Shown here piece by piece: positions 28,047 through 37,254 of a stretch of DNA of 64,000 nt. The position numbers and the translations under genes were made by a program. The stretch's first letter is position 1. The number at the start of each line of letters is the position of its first letter. Origin of the DNA: Seohaeicola saemankumensis. Its GTDB lineage: Bacteria; Pseudomonadota; Alphaproteobacteria; Rhodobacterales; Rhodobacteraceae. The stretch lies in NCBI RefSeq assembly GCF_020171285.1, contig NZ_JAIUZI010000003.1, positions 124,001 through 188,000 of the forward strand. Direction: 5' to 3'. A model generated the notes under the pieces. That model did no database searches. It had not been told where the DNA came from and saw only the letters and a list, made by a program, of their open reading frames with translations.

Positions 28047-29278
28047 CCTCTGCGCTGACGGTCAGTGTTGTGATCGTCAGCCGCGAGCGCCCGGATGCGC
28101 TGCGCCGTTGCCTGATGGCGGTATCGCAAATAACCTATCATCCGTTTGAGGTCGTGGTTGTTGCCGACCCGGCCAGTTGCGCCCATGTGCGCGGGTGGCC
28201 GCGGGCTGCTCAGGTCAGGGTCGTTCCTTATGACAAGGCGAATATCTCGGCGGCCCGCAATCTTGGGATAAGCATGGCGACTGGTGACATCATCGCCTTT
28301 GTCGATGACGATGCCGTGCCTGAGCCAACTTGGCTGACCTATCTGATTTCACCATTTCGCGACGCTCGGGTCATGGCCGCCGGCGGTTGGGTGCGTGGGC
28401 GAAACGGTATTTCCTGGCAATCGCAATCGCAATCGGTGGAGTGCACCGGGGCGACCGTGCCGTTGGAGGTGGATTCCGGTCGAGCGATGGTATTCAACGC
28501 GAGGCCGGGCAGGGCGATCAAGACCGAAGGAACGAATATGGCCGTGCGCAGATCCTGTCTGGCTGCAATTGGCGGATTTGATGAAAGGTATCGCTATTTT
28601 TTGGACGAGACGGATTTGAACCTGCGACTGGCGGCGATGGGCGCGGCAACGGCCCTGGTCCCGCGCGCCGAGGTGCACCATGGCTACGAGGCCAGTGCCA
28701 GGCGGCGTTCTGACCGGGTGCCGACGGATCTGTTCGAGATTGGCGCGAGCTGGGCGGTCTTTCTAGAAACTCACTGCCCCGCATCCAGACGCAAGGCGCG
28801 CTGGGCTGCGATTCGGGCGGAAGAACGCCGCCGTGCCCTGCGGCACATGGTTAGTGGAGCTCTGGAGCCTCGGGATGTTGGAAAATTGATGCGTGGGTTG
28901 CAGGCGGGTTACCAGGAAGGTTTGAAACGCGGGCCAGCCCGGCTGTCTGCGTTGCCTGAACCGAGTGTCACGTTCCGCCCGTTCGCGTCGGAAGCAGGGA
29001 CGTCCAGTATCGTTATCGCGGGGCGGATCTGGTCCCGGAAGAAGCTGCTGCAGCAAGCCCGCCGCGATGTTGCCGCTGGACACATCACTAGCCTTTTTTG
29101 CTTTTCTCCAACTGCCATCTTTCATCGTGTCCAGTTCAACGACGATGGGGTCTGGCAACAATTTGGCGGTCTGTTCGGACGCAGTGAGCGCACGCAAAAG
29201 CTGTTCCGGTTCTGGCGGTTCAAGCACAGGGTGCGAGCGGAATCGGATCGTATCGGCGCCGTTCGCGGGATCAGCTGA
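28043..29278 (+). CDS. Glycosyltransferase family 2
   Basis: 411 residues. The GT-A domain occupies the first 230 residues: TVSVVIVSRERPDALRRCL, NISAARNLGIS, the DxD-type FVDDDAVPEP, and FDERYRYFLDETDLNLRLA. A C-terminal part of about 180 residues has no recognised domain. The donor and acceptor cannot be read from sequence. It overlaps kdsB by 4 bases, so it probably acts on the same glycan. Confidence 0.85.
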   Translation: MTSALTVSVVIVSRERPDALRRCLMAVSQITYHPFEVVVVADPASCAHVRGWPRAAQVRVVPYDKANISAARNLGISMATGDIIAFVDDDAVPEPTWLTYLISPFRDARVMAAGGWVRGRNGISWQSQSQSVECTGATVPLEVDSGRAMVFNARPGRAIKTEGTNMAVRRSCLAAIGGFDERYRYFLDETDLNLRLAAMGAATALVPRAEVHHGYEASARRRSDRVPTDLFEIGASWAVFLETHCPASRRKARWAAIRAEERRRALRHMVSGALEPRDVGKLMRGLQAGYQEGLKRGPARLSALPEPSVTFRPFASEAGTSSIVIAGRIWSRKKLLQQARRDVAAGHITSLFCFSPTAIFHRVQFNDDGVWQQFGGLFGRSERTQKLFRFWRFKHRVRAESDRIGAVRGIS

Positions 29279-29427
29279 GTTAACGTGCTGGAAAGCGCAC
29301 AACTGATAAAAAATAAGGCCAAGTGCAGCGGTTTCCTGAGCGCAAAGCTGTTACTATTCGCATGTTGGTGCAACACTGATCGAAAGCGCCCGGGGGGTGC
29401 CTGCATTGGATTTTGAGGAAGAGGTTG

Positions 29428-30321
29428 ATGCGCAGAAAAGTAACGAAGGCGATTTTTCCGGTTGCTGGATTGGGAACGCGGTTTTTGCCGGCGACCAAAT
29501 CGGTACCGAAGGAGATCATGACGCTGGTCGACCGCCCGCTGGTTCAATACGCGATTGACGAGGCGCGCGCTGCGGGGATCAAGGAGTTTATCTTTGTGAC
29601 TTCGCGCGGCAAATCTGCGCTTGAGGACTACTTTGATCACTCGCCGGTTCTGGAACAGGAACTGCGCAAGAAGGGCAAGGACAAGCTGCTGGAGACGCTG
29701 AAGGCGACCAACATGGAATCCGGCGCGATTGCCTATATCCGTCAGCACAAGGCACTGGGCCTGGGCCACGCGGTATGGTGCGCACGGCGCCTGATCGGCA
29801 ACGAGCCCTTTGCAGTGATGCTGCCCGATGACGTTATCGCCGCCGAGGTGCCCTGCCTTCAACAGATGGTCGAGGCTTATGAGGAGACCGGCGGCAACAT
29901 GGTCGCGGCGATGGAAGTGCCGCCGGAGAAAGCGTCGGCCTACGGTGTACTGGACGTGAAAGAGGACATGGGTTCGATCGTGTCGGTGCGCGGCATGGTG
30001 GAAAAGCCGGCGCCGGAAGAGGCCCCGTCGAATCTGGCTGTGATCGGGCGCTACATTCTGAACCCGTCGGTGCTGAGTAACCTGAATCGGATGAAATCCG
30101 GCGCAGGCGGAGAAATCCAGCTGACCGACGCGATTGCTGAAGATATCGATGCCGGGCGCGATGTATACGGCTACCGGTTCCGCGGACAGCGGTTCGATTG
30201 CGGATCAAAGGCCGGTTTCCTGCAGGCGACAGTCGCATTCGCGCTAGCCCGTGATGACCTGCGTGACGACCTGTCCCGGTATCTGAGCGAGATCGTACAG
30301 GTCGACAAGGCCGCGCAATAG
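29428..30321 (+). CDS. galU: UTP-glucose-1-phosphate uridylyltransferase
   Basis: 297 residues from the ATG at 29428 with a strong GAGGAAGAGG site; a TTG at 29413 is less likely. The nucleotide-binding signature GLGTRFLPATKSVPKEIM is intact, with AVMLPDDVI and GEIQLTDAIAED further on. GalU makes UDP-glucose for cell-surface glycans. A 149-base upstream gap suggests its own promoter. galE follows after 20 bases. Confidence 0.95.
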   Translation: MRRKVTKAIFPVAGLGTRFLPATKSVPKEIMTLVDRPLVQYAIDEARAAGIKEFIFVTSRGKSALEDYFDHSPVLEQELRKKGKDKLLETLKATNMESGAIAYIRQHKALGLGHAVWCARRLIGNEPFAVMLPDDVIAAEVPCLQQMVEAYEETGGNMVAAMEVPPEKASAYGVLDVKEDMGSIVSVRGMVEKPAPEEAPSNLAVIGRYILNPSVLSNLNRMKSGAGGEIQLTDAIAEDIDAGRDVYGYRFRGQRFDCGSKAGFLQATVAFALARDDLRDDLSRYLSEIVQVDKAAQ

Positions 30322-30341
30322 CGCCAGGCGGGGGCTTGTTC

Positions 30342-31325
30342 GTGAGCAATATCCTGGTGACAGGCGGTGCGGGCTACATTGGATCGCATGCCTGCAAGGC
30401 GTTGAAGGCGGCGGGTTACACCCCGGTGACCTTCGACAACCTGGTTACAGGCTGGCGGGACGCGGTGAAATTCGGTCCGTTCGAAGAGGGCGAACTGAGC
30501 GACCGGGCGCGGCTGGACGCGGTGTTTGCACAGTATCAGCCGGCGGCGGTGATGCATTTTGCTGCCCTGAGTCAGGTCGGCGAGGCGATGCGCGAGCCGG
30601 GGCGTTATTGGCGCAACAATGTCGAGGGGTCGCTGACGCTGATCGAGGCGTCGGTGGCGGCGGGCTGCAAGCGTTTCGTGTTTTCCTCGACCTGCGCGAC
30701 TTACGGCGACCATGACAACGTGGTGCTGGACGAGGATACGGTGCAGCTGCCGCTCAACGCCTATGGTGCCAGCAAGCGCGCGATCGAGGACATGCTGCGC
30801 GATTTCGGCGCCTCGGACGGGCTGGAATCGGTGATCTTTCGATACTTCAACGTGGCCGGTGCCGACCCGGAAGCGGAGGTGGGCGAGTTCCACCGGCCGG
30901 AGACTCACCTGGTGCCGCTGATGTTGGAGGCGATCGACGGCAAACGCGACGCTCTGACAGTGTTTGGAACCGATTACGATACGCCGGATGGCACCTGCAT
31001 TCGCGACTATGTGCATGTTTGCGATCTGGTGGATGCGCATGTCATGGGGCTGAAGTGGCTGCAGGATGGTCGTGGCAGCGAGGTTTTCAACCTTGGCACC
31101 GGCAGTGGGTTTTCGGTGATGGAGGTGATCGAACAGTCGCGGGCGGTGACCAACCGCGTGGTGCCCTATGACATTGGCCCCCGTCGTGCTGGTGACGCCA
31201 CAAAACTGGTCTCCGGCTCGACCCGTGCCGCTCGCGACCTGGGCTGGACACCAAAGCGCTCAACCATGACTCAGATGATCGAAGACGCATGGAGATGGCA
31301 CAAAACTGGACAGTATGAAAAATAG
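30342..31325 (+). CDS. galE: UDP-glucose 4-epimerase
   Basis: 327 residues from a GTG at 30342 (V/MSNILVTGGAGYIGSHACKAL); a TTG at 30336 is possible. The NAD-binding TGGAGYIGSH, the catalytic YGASKRAIED and the substrate region RYFNVAGADPE are standard for GalE of the extended SDR family. It interconverts UDP-glucose and UDP-galactose. Together with galU it supplies precursors for the downstream glycosyltransferases, and it overlaps the next gene by 11 bases. Confidence 0.94.
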   Translation: MSNILVTGGAGYIGSHACKALKAAGYTPVTFDNLVTGWRDAVKFGPFEEGELSDRARLDAVFAQYQPAAVMHFAALSQVGEAMREPGRYWRNNVEGSLTLIEASVAAGCKRFVFSSTCATYGDHDNVVLDEDTVQLPLNAYGASKRAIEDMLRDFGASDGLESVIFRYFNVAGADPEAEVGEFHRPETHLVPLMLEAIDGKRDALTVFGTDYDTPDGTCIRDYVHVCDLVDAHVMGLKWLQDGRGSEVFNLGTGSGFSVMEVIEQSRAVTNRVVPYDIGPRRAGDATKLVSGSTRAARDLGWTPKRSTMTQMIEDAWRWHKTGQYEK

Positions 31326-32541
31326 CGCGCCACCTGCGCGTTTGCTGGATCTGACTCGGCTGATCAGTCGCGCGGGACGTGTCGCGACCGGGGTGGATCG
31401 CGTCGAACTGGCCTATCTTGATTACCTGATGCAGCGGCCTGATCCGCTGTTTGCGGTGGTTCGCACAACCCTTGGGTTTGTCCTGCTCGACCGCAAAGGG
31501 GTGATGGCGGTTCAGAAGCGTTTATCGGGCCAAGTAAACTGGGGAATGCCTGATCGTTTGTCCAGACTTGCCCGCAGCAAGTCTCCGGAAGTGCGGCGGG
31601 CTGAAAGCGACTTGCGCCGGCACGCGCTGGATCGCTGCCTGCCGCGGGGGCTGTTCAAAATGCTGGCCCGGCATCTGCCAAAGGGGTCTGCCTACCTGAA
31701 TGTCGGGCATTCCAACCTGACTGATCGCATGTTTCAATCGGTGAGACACGGGCTGGGCGGCCGGACAGCGATCATGATCCACGATGTCATCCCACTGGAG
31801 TTCCCGCAGTTTCAGCGACCGGGCACACCGGAAAAGTTTCGACAGATGCTGAAGCGCGTTCGCGCGCAGGCCAATGTGGTGATCTATAATACTTCCGACA
31901 CCAGAGACCGGGCGGAAAGGTATATGGAACAATGGGGGCCGCCACCGAAAGGAGTCGTTGCCCATTTGGGCGTCAACGTAGGCGAGACCGAACCAGAAGC
32001 CCTGCCCGCGGGGCTTATCCCGTCTGAACCGTACTTCGTAACCCTTGGCACCATCGAGCCGCGCAAGGGACACGATATGCTGTTGGACATCTGGGAGAAC
32101 TGGGAAAATGGCTCAGTCGCGCCGGGCTTGCTGATCTGTGGATCGAGGGGTTGGAACAACGATGCCGTTTTCGCCAGGCTGGACGCTCTGCCCAAAGGCG
32201 GACCGATCCGCGAACTTCAGGGTCTGGAGGATGGCGCAATTGCCGCACTGCTGAAGGGGTCCAGCGGCCTGCTTTGTCCTAGTCACGCCGAAGGGTTTGG
32301 TCTTCCTGCGGCCGAAGCGGCGGCTCTGGGAGTTCCGGTCGTTTGTTCTGATCTTCCGGCGTTTCGCGAAGTTCTGGGAGACTATGCAGTTTACGCAGCA
32401 GAAACGGACCGTTATCAATGGCGCAACAGAATTCAAAGCCTGATCAAGGGTCGAGGAGAGCGAGAAAAGGCTGGCAAAGGCGCGGAATTTATTGCGCCGA
32501 CGTGGGCTGATCACTTCAATACCGTCTTAAAGTATACCTGA
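31315..32541 (+). CDS. Glycosyltransferase family 1/4 (GT-B)
   Basis: 408 residues. The N-terminal half starts LLDLTRLISRAGRVATGVDR, seen in bacterial GT4 proteins of the 'D-inositol-3-phosphate'-like group. The C-terminal half has the GT-B signature CPSHAEGFGLPAAEAAALGVPVV with the two Glu of the EX7E motif. It uses a nucleotide-sugar donor at the cytoplasmic membrane face; specificity is unknown. It overlaps galE by 11 bases. Confidence 0.86.
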   Translation: MKNSAPPARLLDLTRLISRAGRVATGVDRVELAYLDYLMQRPDPLFAVVRTTLGFVLLDRKGVMAVQKRLSGQVNWGMPDRLSRLARSKSPEVRRAESDLRRHALDRCLPRGLFKMLARHLPKGSAYLNVGHSNLTDRMFQSVRHGLGGRTAIMIHDVIPLEFPQFQRPGTPEKFRQMLKRVRAQANVVIYNTSDTRDRAERYMEQWGPPPKGVVAHLGVNVGETEPEALPAGLIPSEPYFVTLGTIEPRKGHDMLLDIWENWENGSVAPGLLICGSRGWNNDAVFARLDALPKGGPIRELQGLEDGAIAALLKGSSGLLCPSHAEGFGLPAAEAAALGVPVVCSDLPAFREVLGDYAVYAAETDRYQWRNRIQSLIKGRGEREKAGKGAEFIAPTWADHFNTVLKYT

Positions 32542-32586
32542 TAGGTGCGGTACAAGCAGGCAGCGAAGGAAATAGAGGGGTAAGGC

Positions 32587-33597
32587 GTGGGCGTATGGCA
32601 GTCATACCGCCTGAGGATCCAGCGGAAACGCTGGCGTATTCGCGCGTTTCGTAAACGACGCGAGTTGCATCCTGTTGCCAACCGCACGGCCCAAATACTC
32701 GCTAACGATATTATCGTATTCTGCACCCAGCGCAACGAACGGACCCGGCTGCCGTTTTTTCTGAATTATTATCGCGATATGGGTGTCGGACATTTCGTGT
32801 TTGTCGACAACGACAGCACGGATGGATCACTGGATTACCTGTCTGGTCAACCGGATGTGTCGGTCTGGCATACGCGGGCCAGCTACAAGCGGTCGCGTTT
32901 CGGCGTGGATTGGCTGAACTGGCTTCAACGCAAATATGCCGATGGGCACTGGTGTCTGGTGGTCGATCCGGATGAATTTCTGGTTTACCCATTCTGCGAC
33001 ACCCGACCATTGCAGGCACTCACGGATTGGCTGGACGCATCGTCGATCAAATCCTTCAGCGCGATGTTGCTGGACATGTACCCAAAGGGTCGGCTTGATG
33101 CGCAACCCTATGAAGAGGGGCGCGATCCGATCGAGATCGCCTGCTGGTTCGACAGCGGTAACTATACGCTCAAAAAGAACAAGAAATTCGGCAACTTGTG
33201 GATTCAGGGCGGCCCGCGCAGCCGTGTGTTTTTCCGCGACATGCCTGCAAAGGCGCCCGCATTGAACAAGATTCCTTTGGTAAAATGGGACAAGAAATAC
33301 ACCTACGTTAGCTCCACCCATATGCTGCTGCCACGCGGGTTGAATCAGGTTTTCGACGAGTGGGGCGGCGAAAAGGCCAGCGGCGTGCTGCTGCATGCCA
33401 AATTTCTTGATACCTTTTCGGCCAAGGCGAAAGAGGAACTGGAACGTAAACAGCACTACTCCGCATCGGTCGAATACCGTGCCTATGCCGAAAGTCTGAA
33501 GGACGATCCCGAGCTTTGGTGCAAATGGTCGGAAAAATACATAAACTGGCGACAGCTTGAAATCCTCGGGCTGATGTCGAAAGGAAACTGGGCGTGA
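32587..33597 (+). CDS. Glycosyltransferase family 2-type (Glyco_tranf_2_4)
   Basis: 336 residues from a GTG at 32587. FCTQRNERTRLPFFLNYYRDMG, FVFVDNDSTDGS and WCLVVDPDEFLVYP mark the Glyco_tranf_2_4 / GT92-like family, in which the DPDE carries the metal-binding Asp. The C-terminal 150 residues are basic and probably also catalytic. It overlaps the next gene by four bases (GTGA), consistent with the pair acting together. Confidence 0.8.
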   Translation: MGVWQSYRLRIQRKRWRIRAFRKRRELHPVANRTAQILANDIIVFCTQRNERTRLPFFLNYYRDMGVGHFVFVDNDSTDGSLDYLSGQPDVSVWHTRASYKRSRFGVDWLNWLQRKYADGHWCLVVDPDEFLVYPFCDTRPLQALTDWLDASSIKSFSAMLLDMYPKGRLDAQPYEEGRDPIEIACWFDSGNYTLKKNKKFGNLWIQGGPRSRVFFRDMPAKAPALNKIPLVKWDKKYTYVSSTHMLLPRGLNQVFDEWGGEKASGVLLHAKFLDTFSAKAKEELERKQHYSASVEYRAYAESLKDDPELWCKWSEKYINWRQLEILGLMSKGNWA

Positions 33598-35291
33598 CGG
33601 TTGGGATTGTCATGCTGGTCCATACCGCCCTGAACCGGGCCGAGCAGGTTGCCCGGCACTGGACGGCGGCGGGTTGCCCGGTGGTCATTCATGTCGACCG
33701 GAATGTGCCGCGGCGCGTCTACAACCGCTTTACGTCTTCCGTCGCGGACAACCGCATGATCCGCTTCAGCGAGCGCCATCGCTGTGAGTGGGGCACCTGG
33801 GGTATCGTGGCTGCGTCGCAATCCGCGTCGGAACTGATGTTGGAGAGTTTTCCGGACGTCAGCCATGTTTACCTTGCTTCGGGCTCCTGTTTGCCGCTGC
33901 GCCCGGTACAGGAACTGATCGATTATTTGGCGGCCCGCCCGCGCACCGATTTCATCGAAAGCGCGACAACAGCAGACGTGCCGTGGACCGTTGGCGGTCT
34001 TGATAGCGAACGGTTCACCCTGCGGTTTCCCTTTTCATGGAAAAAGAACCGCTATCTGTTCGACAAATACGTCGACCTGCAAAGACGGGTCGGGTTCAAG
34101 CGAAAGATCCCTTCCGGATTGGTGCCGCACATGGGCAGCCAGTGGTGGTGTCTGACGCGCCAGACCTTGTCCGCCATCCTGCAAGACCCGGAGCGGGAGA
34201 CCTATGATCGTTACTTCAGGAAGGTATGGATCCCGGACGAAAGCTATTACCAGACCCTGGCAAGACAGTACTCGACCAATATTGAAAGCAGGTCGCTGAC
34301 GCTGAGCAAGTTCGATTTTCAGGGTAAGCCGCATATTTTCTATGATGACCATCTTCAGCTGCTACGAAGGTCCGATTGTTTTGTCGCACGCAAAATCTGG
34401 CCGCGGGCCGAGCGCCTGTATCAGGCGTTTTTGGCCGACGGCGCGGGTGCGATGAACAAGACAGAACCGAACCCGGGCAAGATCGACCGGATTTTCGCCA
34501 AGGCGGTTGAGCGGAGAACGCGCGGCCGACCCGGTTTGTACATGCAAAGCCGATACCCCAATGCCGGCTGGGAAAACGGTCTGACCTCGAACCCATACTC
34601 CGTCTTTCAGGGGTTTTCAGAGCTCTTTGAGAATTTCGAGCCATGGCTGGCCAAGGCCACCGGCGCACGGGTCCATGGCCACATCTTTGCCCCTGACCGG
34701 GTTGAATTTTCCGGCGGTCAGACACTAATCAACGGCGCATTATGTGACAGCGCGGCAAAGCGCGATTATGCACCAGAAGCCTTTTTGACCAGTCTGATAT
34801 GGAATACCCGCGGTGAGCGGCAGTGTTTTCAGTTCGGCCCGGGCGACAACCAGGACATCAACTGGTTCATAGCGCGCGACCCGAATGCGCAGATATCCGT
34901 GATTTCTGGCACCTGGGCGGTCCCGCTTTTCCGGTCAAACCGAAACTTCGCGGATCTTCGTAAAGAGGCGGCCGAGTTGCAGCGGATCGAAAGCAGTCAC
35001 TTGGATGTTTTGCGATCGACACATACCAAAGCCCGGATACGAATCTGGACCATGGCCGAGTTTGTTGAGGCGCCGATGGAACCGATCCAGACCATTATCG
35101 ATGAAATCGGTCCTCCCGGTCAGCGCCACTTGGCCGAAGCGCCGACGATGGCCAACCTCGAAGGGTTCGGGCAGTTCTTGCAGAACCTCAAGAATCAGGG
35201 AATGCATCCCTATCTGATGGGTGATTTCCCGGTGGAACAAGGACCGGTCAAAATGCCAAAGCCCACGCGCAAACCCTATTTGGTGCGATAG
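33594..35291 (+). CDS. GT14-like (core-2/I-branching) glycosyltransferase with C-terminal domain
   Basis: 565 residues from a GTG at 33594. The first 270 residues fit the 'Branch' family: VMLVHTALNRAEQVARHW, CEWGTWGIVAASQSASEL, VYLASGSCLPLRP, MGSQWWCLTRQTLS and WIPDESYYQTLARQ. Known members transfer GlcNAc or xylose. The remaining 290 residues form a second domain (SKYPN..., GHIFAPDRVEFSGGQ) of unknown function, like the DUF5927/5928 type in roseobacters as I recall. It overlaps both neighbours closely and probably adds branches to the same glycan. Confidence 0.8.
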   Translation: MTVGIVMLVHTALNRAEQVARHWTAAGCPVVIHVDRNVPRRVYNRFTSSVADNRMIRFSERHRCEWGTWGIVAASQSASELMLESFPDVSHVYLASGSCLPLRPVQELIDYLAARPRTDFIESATTADVPWTVGGLDSERFTLRFPFSWKKNRYLFDKYVDLQRRVGFKRKIPSGLVPHMGSQWWCLTRQTLSAILQDPERETYDRYFRKVWIPDESYYQTLARQYSTNIESRSLTLSKFDFQGKPHIFYDDHLQLLRRSDCFVARKIWPRAERLYQAFLADGAGAMNKTEPNPGKIDRIFAKAVERRTRGRPGLYMQSRYPNAGWENGLTSNPYSVFQGFSELFENFEPWLAKATGARVHGHIFAPDRVEFSGGQTLINGALCDSAAKRDYAPEAFLTSLIWNTRGERQCFQFGPGDNQDINWFIARDPNAQISVISGTWAVPLFRSNRNFADLRKEAAELQRIESSHLDVLRSTHTKARIRIWTMAEFVEAPMEPIQTIIDEIGPPGQRHLAEAPTMANLEGFGQFLQNLKNQGMHPYLMGDFPVEQGPVKMPKPTRKPYLVR

Positions 35292-35297
35292 AACGGA

Positions 35298-36731
35298 ATG
35301 ACCGCGCCCTTTGACTACTTCATCATGTTTGCGGAAATGCGAACCGGATCCAATTTTCTGGAAACGAACCTGAACGCGCTGGACGGAGTGACTTGCCACG
35401 GTGAAGCGTTCAACCCGCATTTCATCGGCTACCCGAACAAGACCGAGATCTTGGGCGTGACCCAGGCCGAACGCGAGGCCGACCCGTCCCGCCTGATACG
35501 TGCGATCCGCGACCAGAAAGGCGTTCTGGGCGGGTTCAGGTATTTTCACGATCATGACCCTCGTGTTCTGGAGCTGGCCTTGGAGGATTCGCGTTGCGCC
35601 AAGATCATCCTGACGCGCAATCCACTGGACAGCTATGTGTCGTGGAAGATCGCCCAGACCACAGGTCAATGGAAACTGACGGACGTAAAACGCCGCAAAG
35701 AAGCCAAGGCACGTTTTGACCCGGACGAATTTTCCACCCACGTTGAGGCGTTGCAGGATTTTCAAGTTCTGCTGCTGAACCAACTGCAACACAGCGGGCA
35801 GACGGCGTTCTACGTCGCATACGAGGATTTGCAGGACCTTCAAATGATGAACGGGCTGGCCAAATGGTTGGGCGTGCCCGCGCGGCTTGAGTCGCTGGAT
35901 CAGAAGTTGAAACGGCAAAACCCCAGCCCCGTAATCTCAAAGGTGTCCAACGTCGATGAGATGATCGATTCGCTCAGCGGTCTGGACCGGTTCAACTTGT
36001 CCCGGACCCCAAATTTCGAGCCGCGCCGGGGCGCCGCAGTGCCCAGTTATGTAGCCGGCGCAAGTGCTCCGTTGCTTTTCCTGCCAATGCGCGGGGGGCC
36101 CGAGGAAAACGTCATCCGCTGGATGGCCGCTCTGGATGGAGTGGAAACGGACGGGCTGCAGACCCGGATGAATCAAAAGCAGTTGCGCAAATGGAAACGG
36201 ACGCGCCCCGGTCACCGCAGCTTTACCGTGTTGCGCCACCCTCTGGAACGCGCGCACAGTGTGTTCTGTAACCGAATTCTGACGACCCGGCGTGGCAGTT
36301 ATCTGCAAATCCGCGAGACGCTGCGCAAGCAATTCAAGCTGCCGTTGCCCAAATCGGAACCCGACGACAGTTTTTCGCGGGCAGATCATCGAGCCGCGTT
36401 TGTTGCCTTTATGGAATTCGTCCGCATGAATCTGGCTGGTCAAACCGGTGTCCGCGTCGATGGGGCGTGGTGCACACAAAGCCAGACGCTGGCCAGTTTT
36501 ACCGACTTTGCTCCTCCTGATCACGTCCTGCGCGAGGATGAAGCGGCCGGGCAGCTCGCTCAGATGGCCGGAGTTCTCGGGTATCCAGATCCGCCTGAAA
36601 TGGATACTGCGACCGACGATACTCCGTACGCGCTCGCAGACATTTATGATGCCGAACTCGAAGCGCTGGCGGCGGATGTGTACCAGCGCGACTACGTAAT
36701 GTTCGGGTTCTCAGACTGGCGGGGCAGCTGA
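35298..36731 (+). CDS. Sulfotransferase with two sulfotransferase-like halves (NodH/Stf0-like)
   Basis: 477 residues. The first half has the PAPS 5'-phosphosulfate loop MRTGSNFLETNL (near residue 15), GEAFNPH, and the 3'-phosphate motif ILTRNPLDSYVSWKIA (near residue 103), as in Stf0/NodH sulfotransferases. The second half, from about residue 255, has FTVLRHPLERAHSVFCNRIL (near 308), a 3'-phosphate motif of a different sulfotransferase branch, but its 5' loop reads LPMRGGPEENVIRW and lacks the usual Lys. It closes the glycan operon and would add sulfate to the polysaccharide. The acceptor is unknown. Confidence 0.78.
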   Translation: MTAPFDYFIMFAEMRTGSNFLETNLNALDGVTCHGEAFNPHFIGYPNKTEILGVTQAEREADPSRLIRAIRDQKGVLGGFRYFHDHDPRVLELALEDSRCAKIILTRNPLDSYVSWKIAQTTGQWKLTDVKRRKEAKARFDPDEFSTHVEALQDFQVLLLNQLQHSGQTAFYVAYEDLQDLQMMNGLAKWLGVPARLESLDQKLKRQNPSPVISKVSNVDEMIDSLSGLDRFNLSRTPNFEPRRGAAVPSYVAGASAPLLFLPMRGGPEENVIRWMAALDGVETDGLQTRMNQKQLRKWKRTRPGHRSFTVLRHPLERAHSVFCNRILTTRRGSYLQIRETLRKQFKLPLPKSEPDDSFSRADHRAAFVAFMEFVRMNLAGQTGVRVDGAWCTQSQTLASFTDFAPPDHVLREDEAAGQLAQMAGVLGYPDPPEMDTATDDTPYALADIYDAELEALAADVYQRDYVMFGFSDWRGS

Positions 36732-36735
36732 CCGA

Positions 36736-37197
36736 TCAGGCGGCGAGTGATCTCGCCTCGGTCAGGATCGTGTAAAGCGTTGCCGGATCAAGGTTTGCGC
36801 GCAGCTTCGAACACAGCGAGGGTTCCCGCAATGTCCGCGAAACCAGCGCCAGCGCCTTGAGATGTTCTACGCCGGCTTGTTCCGGCGCAAACAACGCGAA
36901 TGCGATGTCGACAGGCTGCCGGTCTACTGCCCCAAAATCGATCGGGGTTTCCAGCATGACGAACAGGCCGACCACGCGATCCAATGTATCCAGTCGGGCG
37001 TGGGGCAGGGCGACGCCGTGGCCCACACCAGTCGGGCCAAGGCTTTCGCGTTCCATTAATGCCTCGACCGTGGTCGATGCATCCAACCCGTAAGCGGAAT
37101 GCGCGATGTCGCCAATTTCCTGGAACAGGCGTTTCTTGCTCGACGCTGCAGAAAATACCTTCACGGCCTCAGGCTTGAGGATCTTCGAAAGTTCCAT
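36736..37197 (-). CDS. ptsN: PTS IIA-like nitrogen regulatory protein PtsN
   Basis: 153 residues. The phosphorylated His is H66 in GVGHGVALPHARLD. The EIIA-Ntr fold is clear: DLPTPEDV-like start, LMERESLGPTGVGHGVALPHA, IAFALFAPEQAGVEHLKALA. It takes phosphate from PtsO/PtsP and regulates potassium uptake, nitrogen and envelope functions. It is convergent with the sulfotransferase (4-base gap) and is 57 bases downstream of hpf. Confidence 0.93.
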   Translation of the reverse strand: MELSKILKPEAVKVFSAASSKKRLFQEIGDIAHSAYGLDASTTVEALMERESLGPTGVGHGVALPHARLDTLDRVVGLFVMLETPIDFGAVDRQPVDIAFALFAPEQAGVEHLKALALVSRTLREPSLCSKLRANLDPATLYTILTEARSLAA

Positions 37198-37254
37198 CGA
37201 CGCTTGCTCCGCTCTTGTGCCCTCTTTGTGGCACGCCGGGTGTTAATACCGTGT

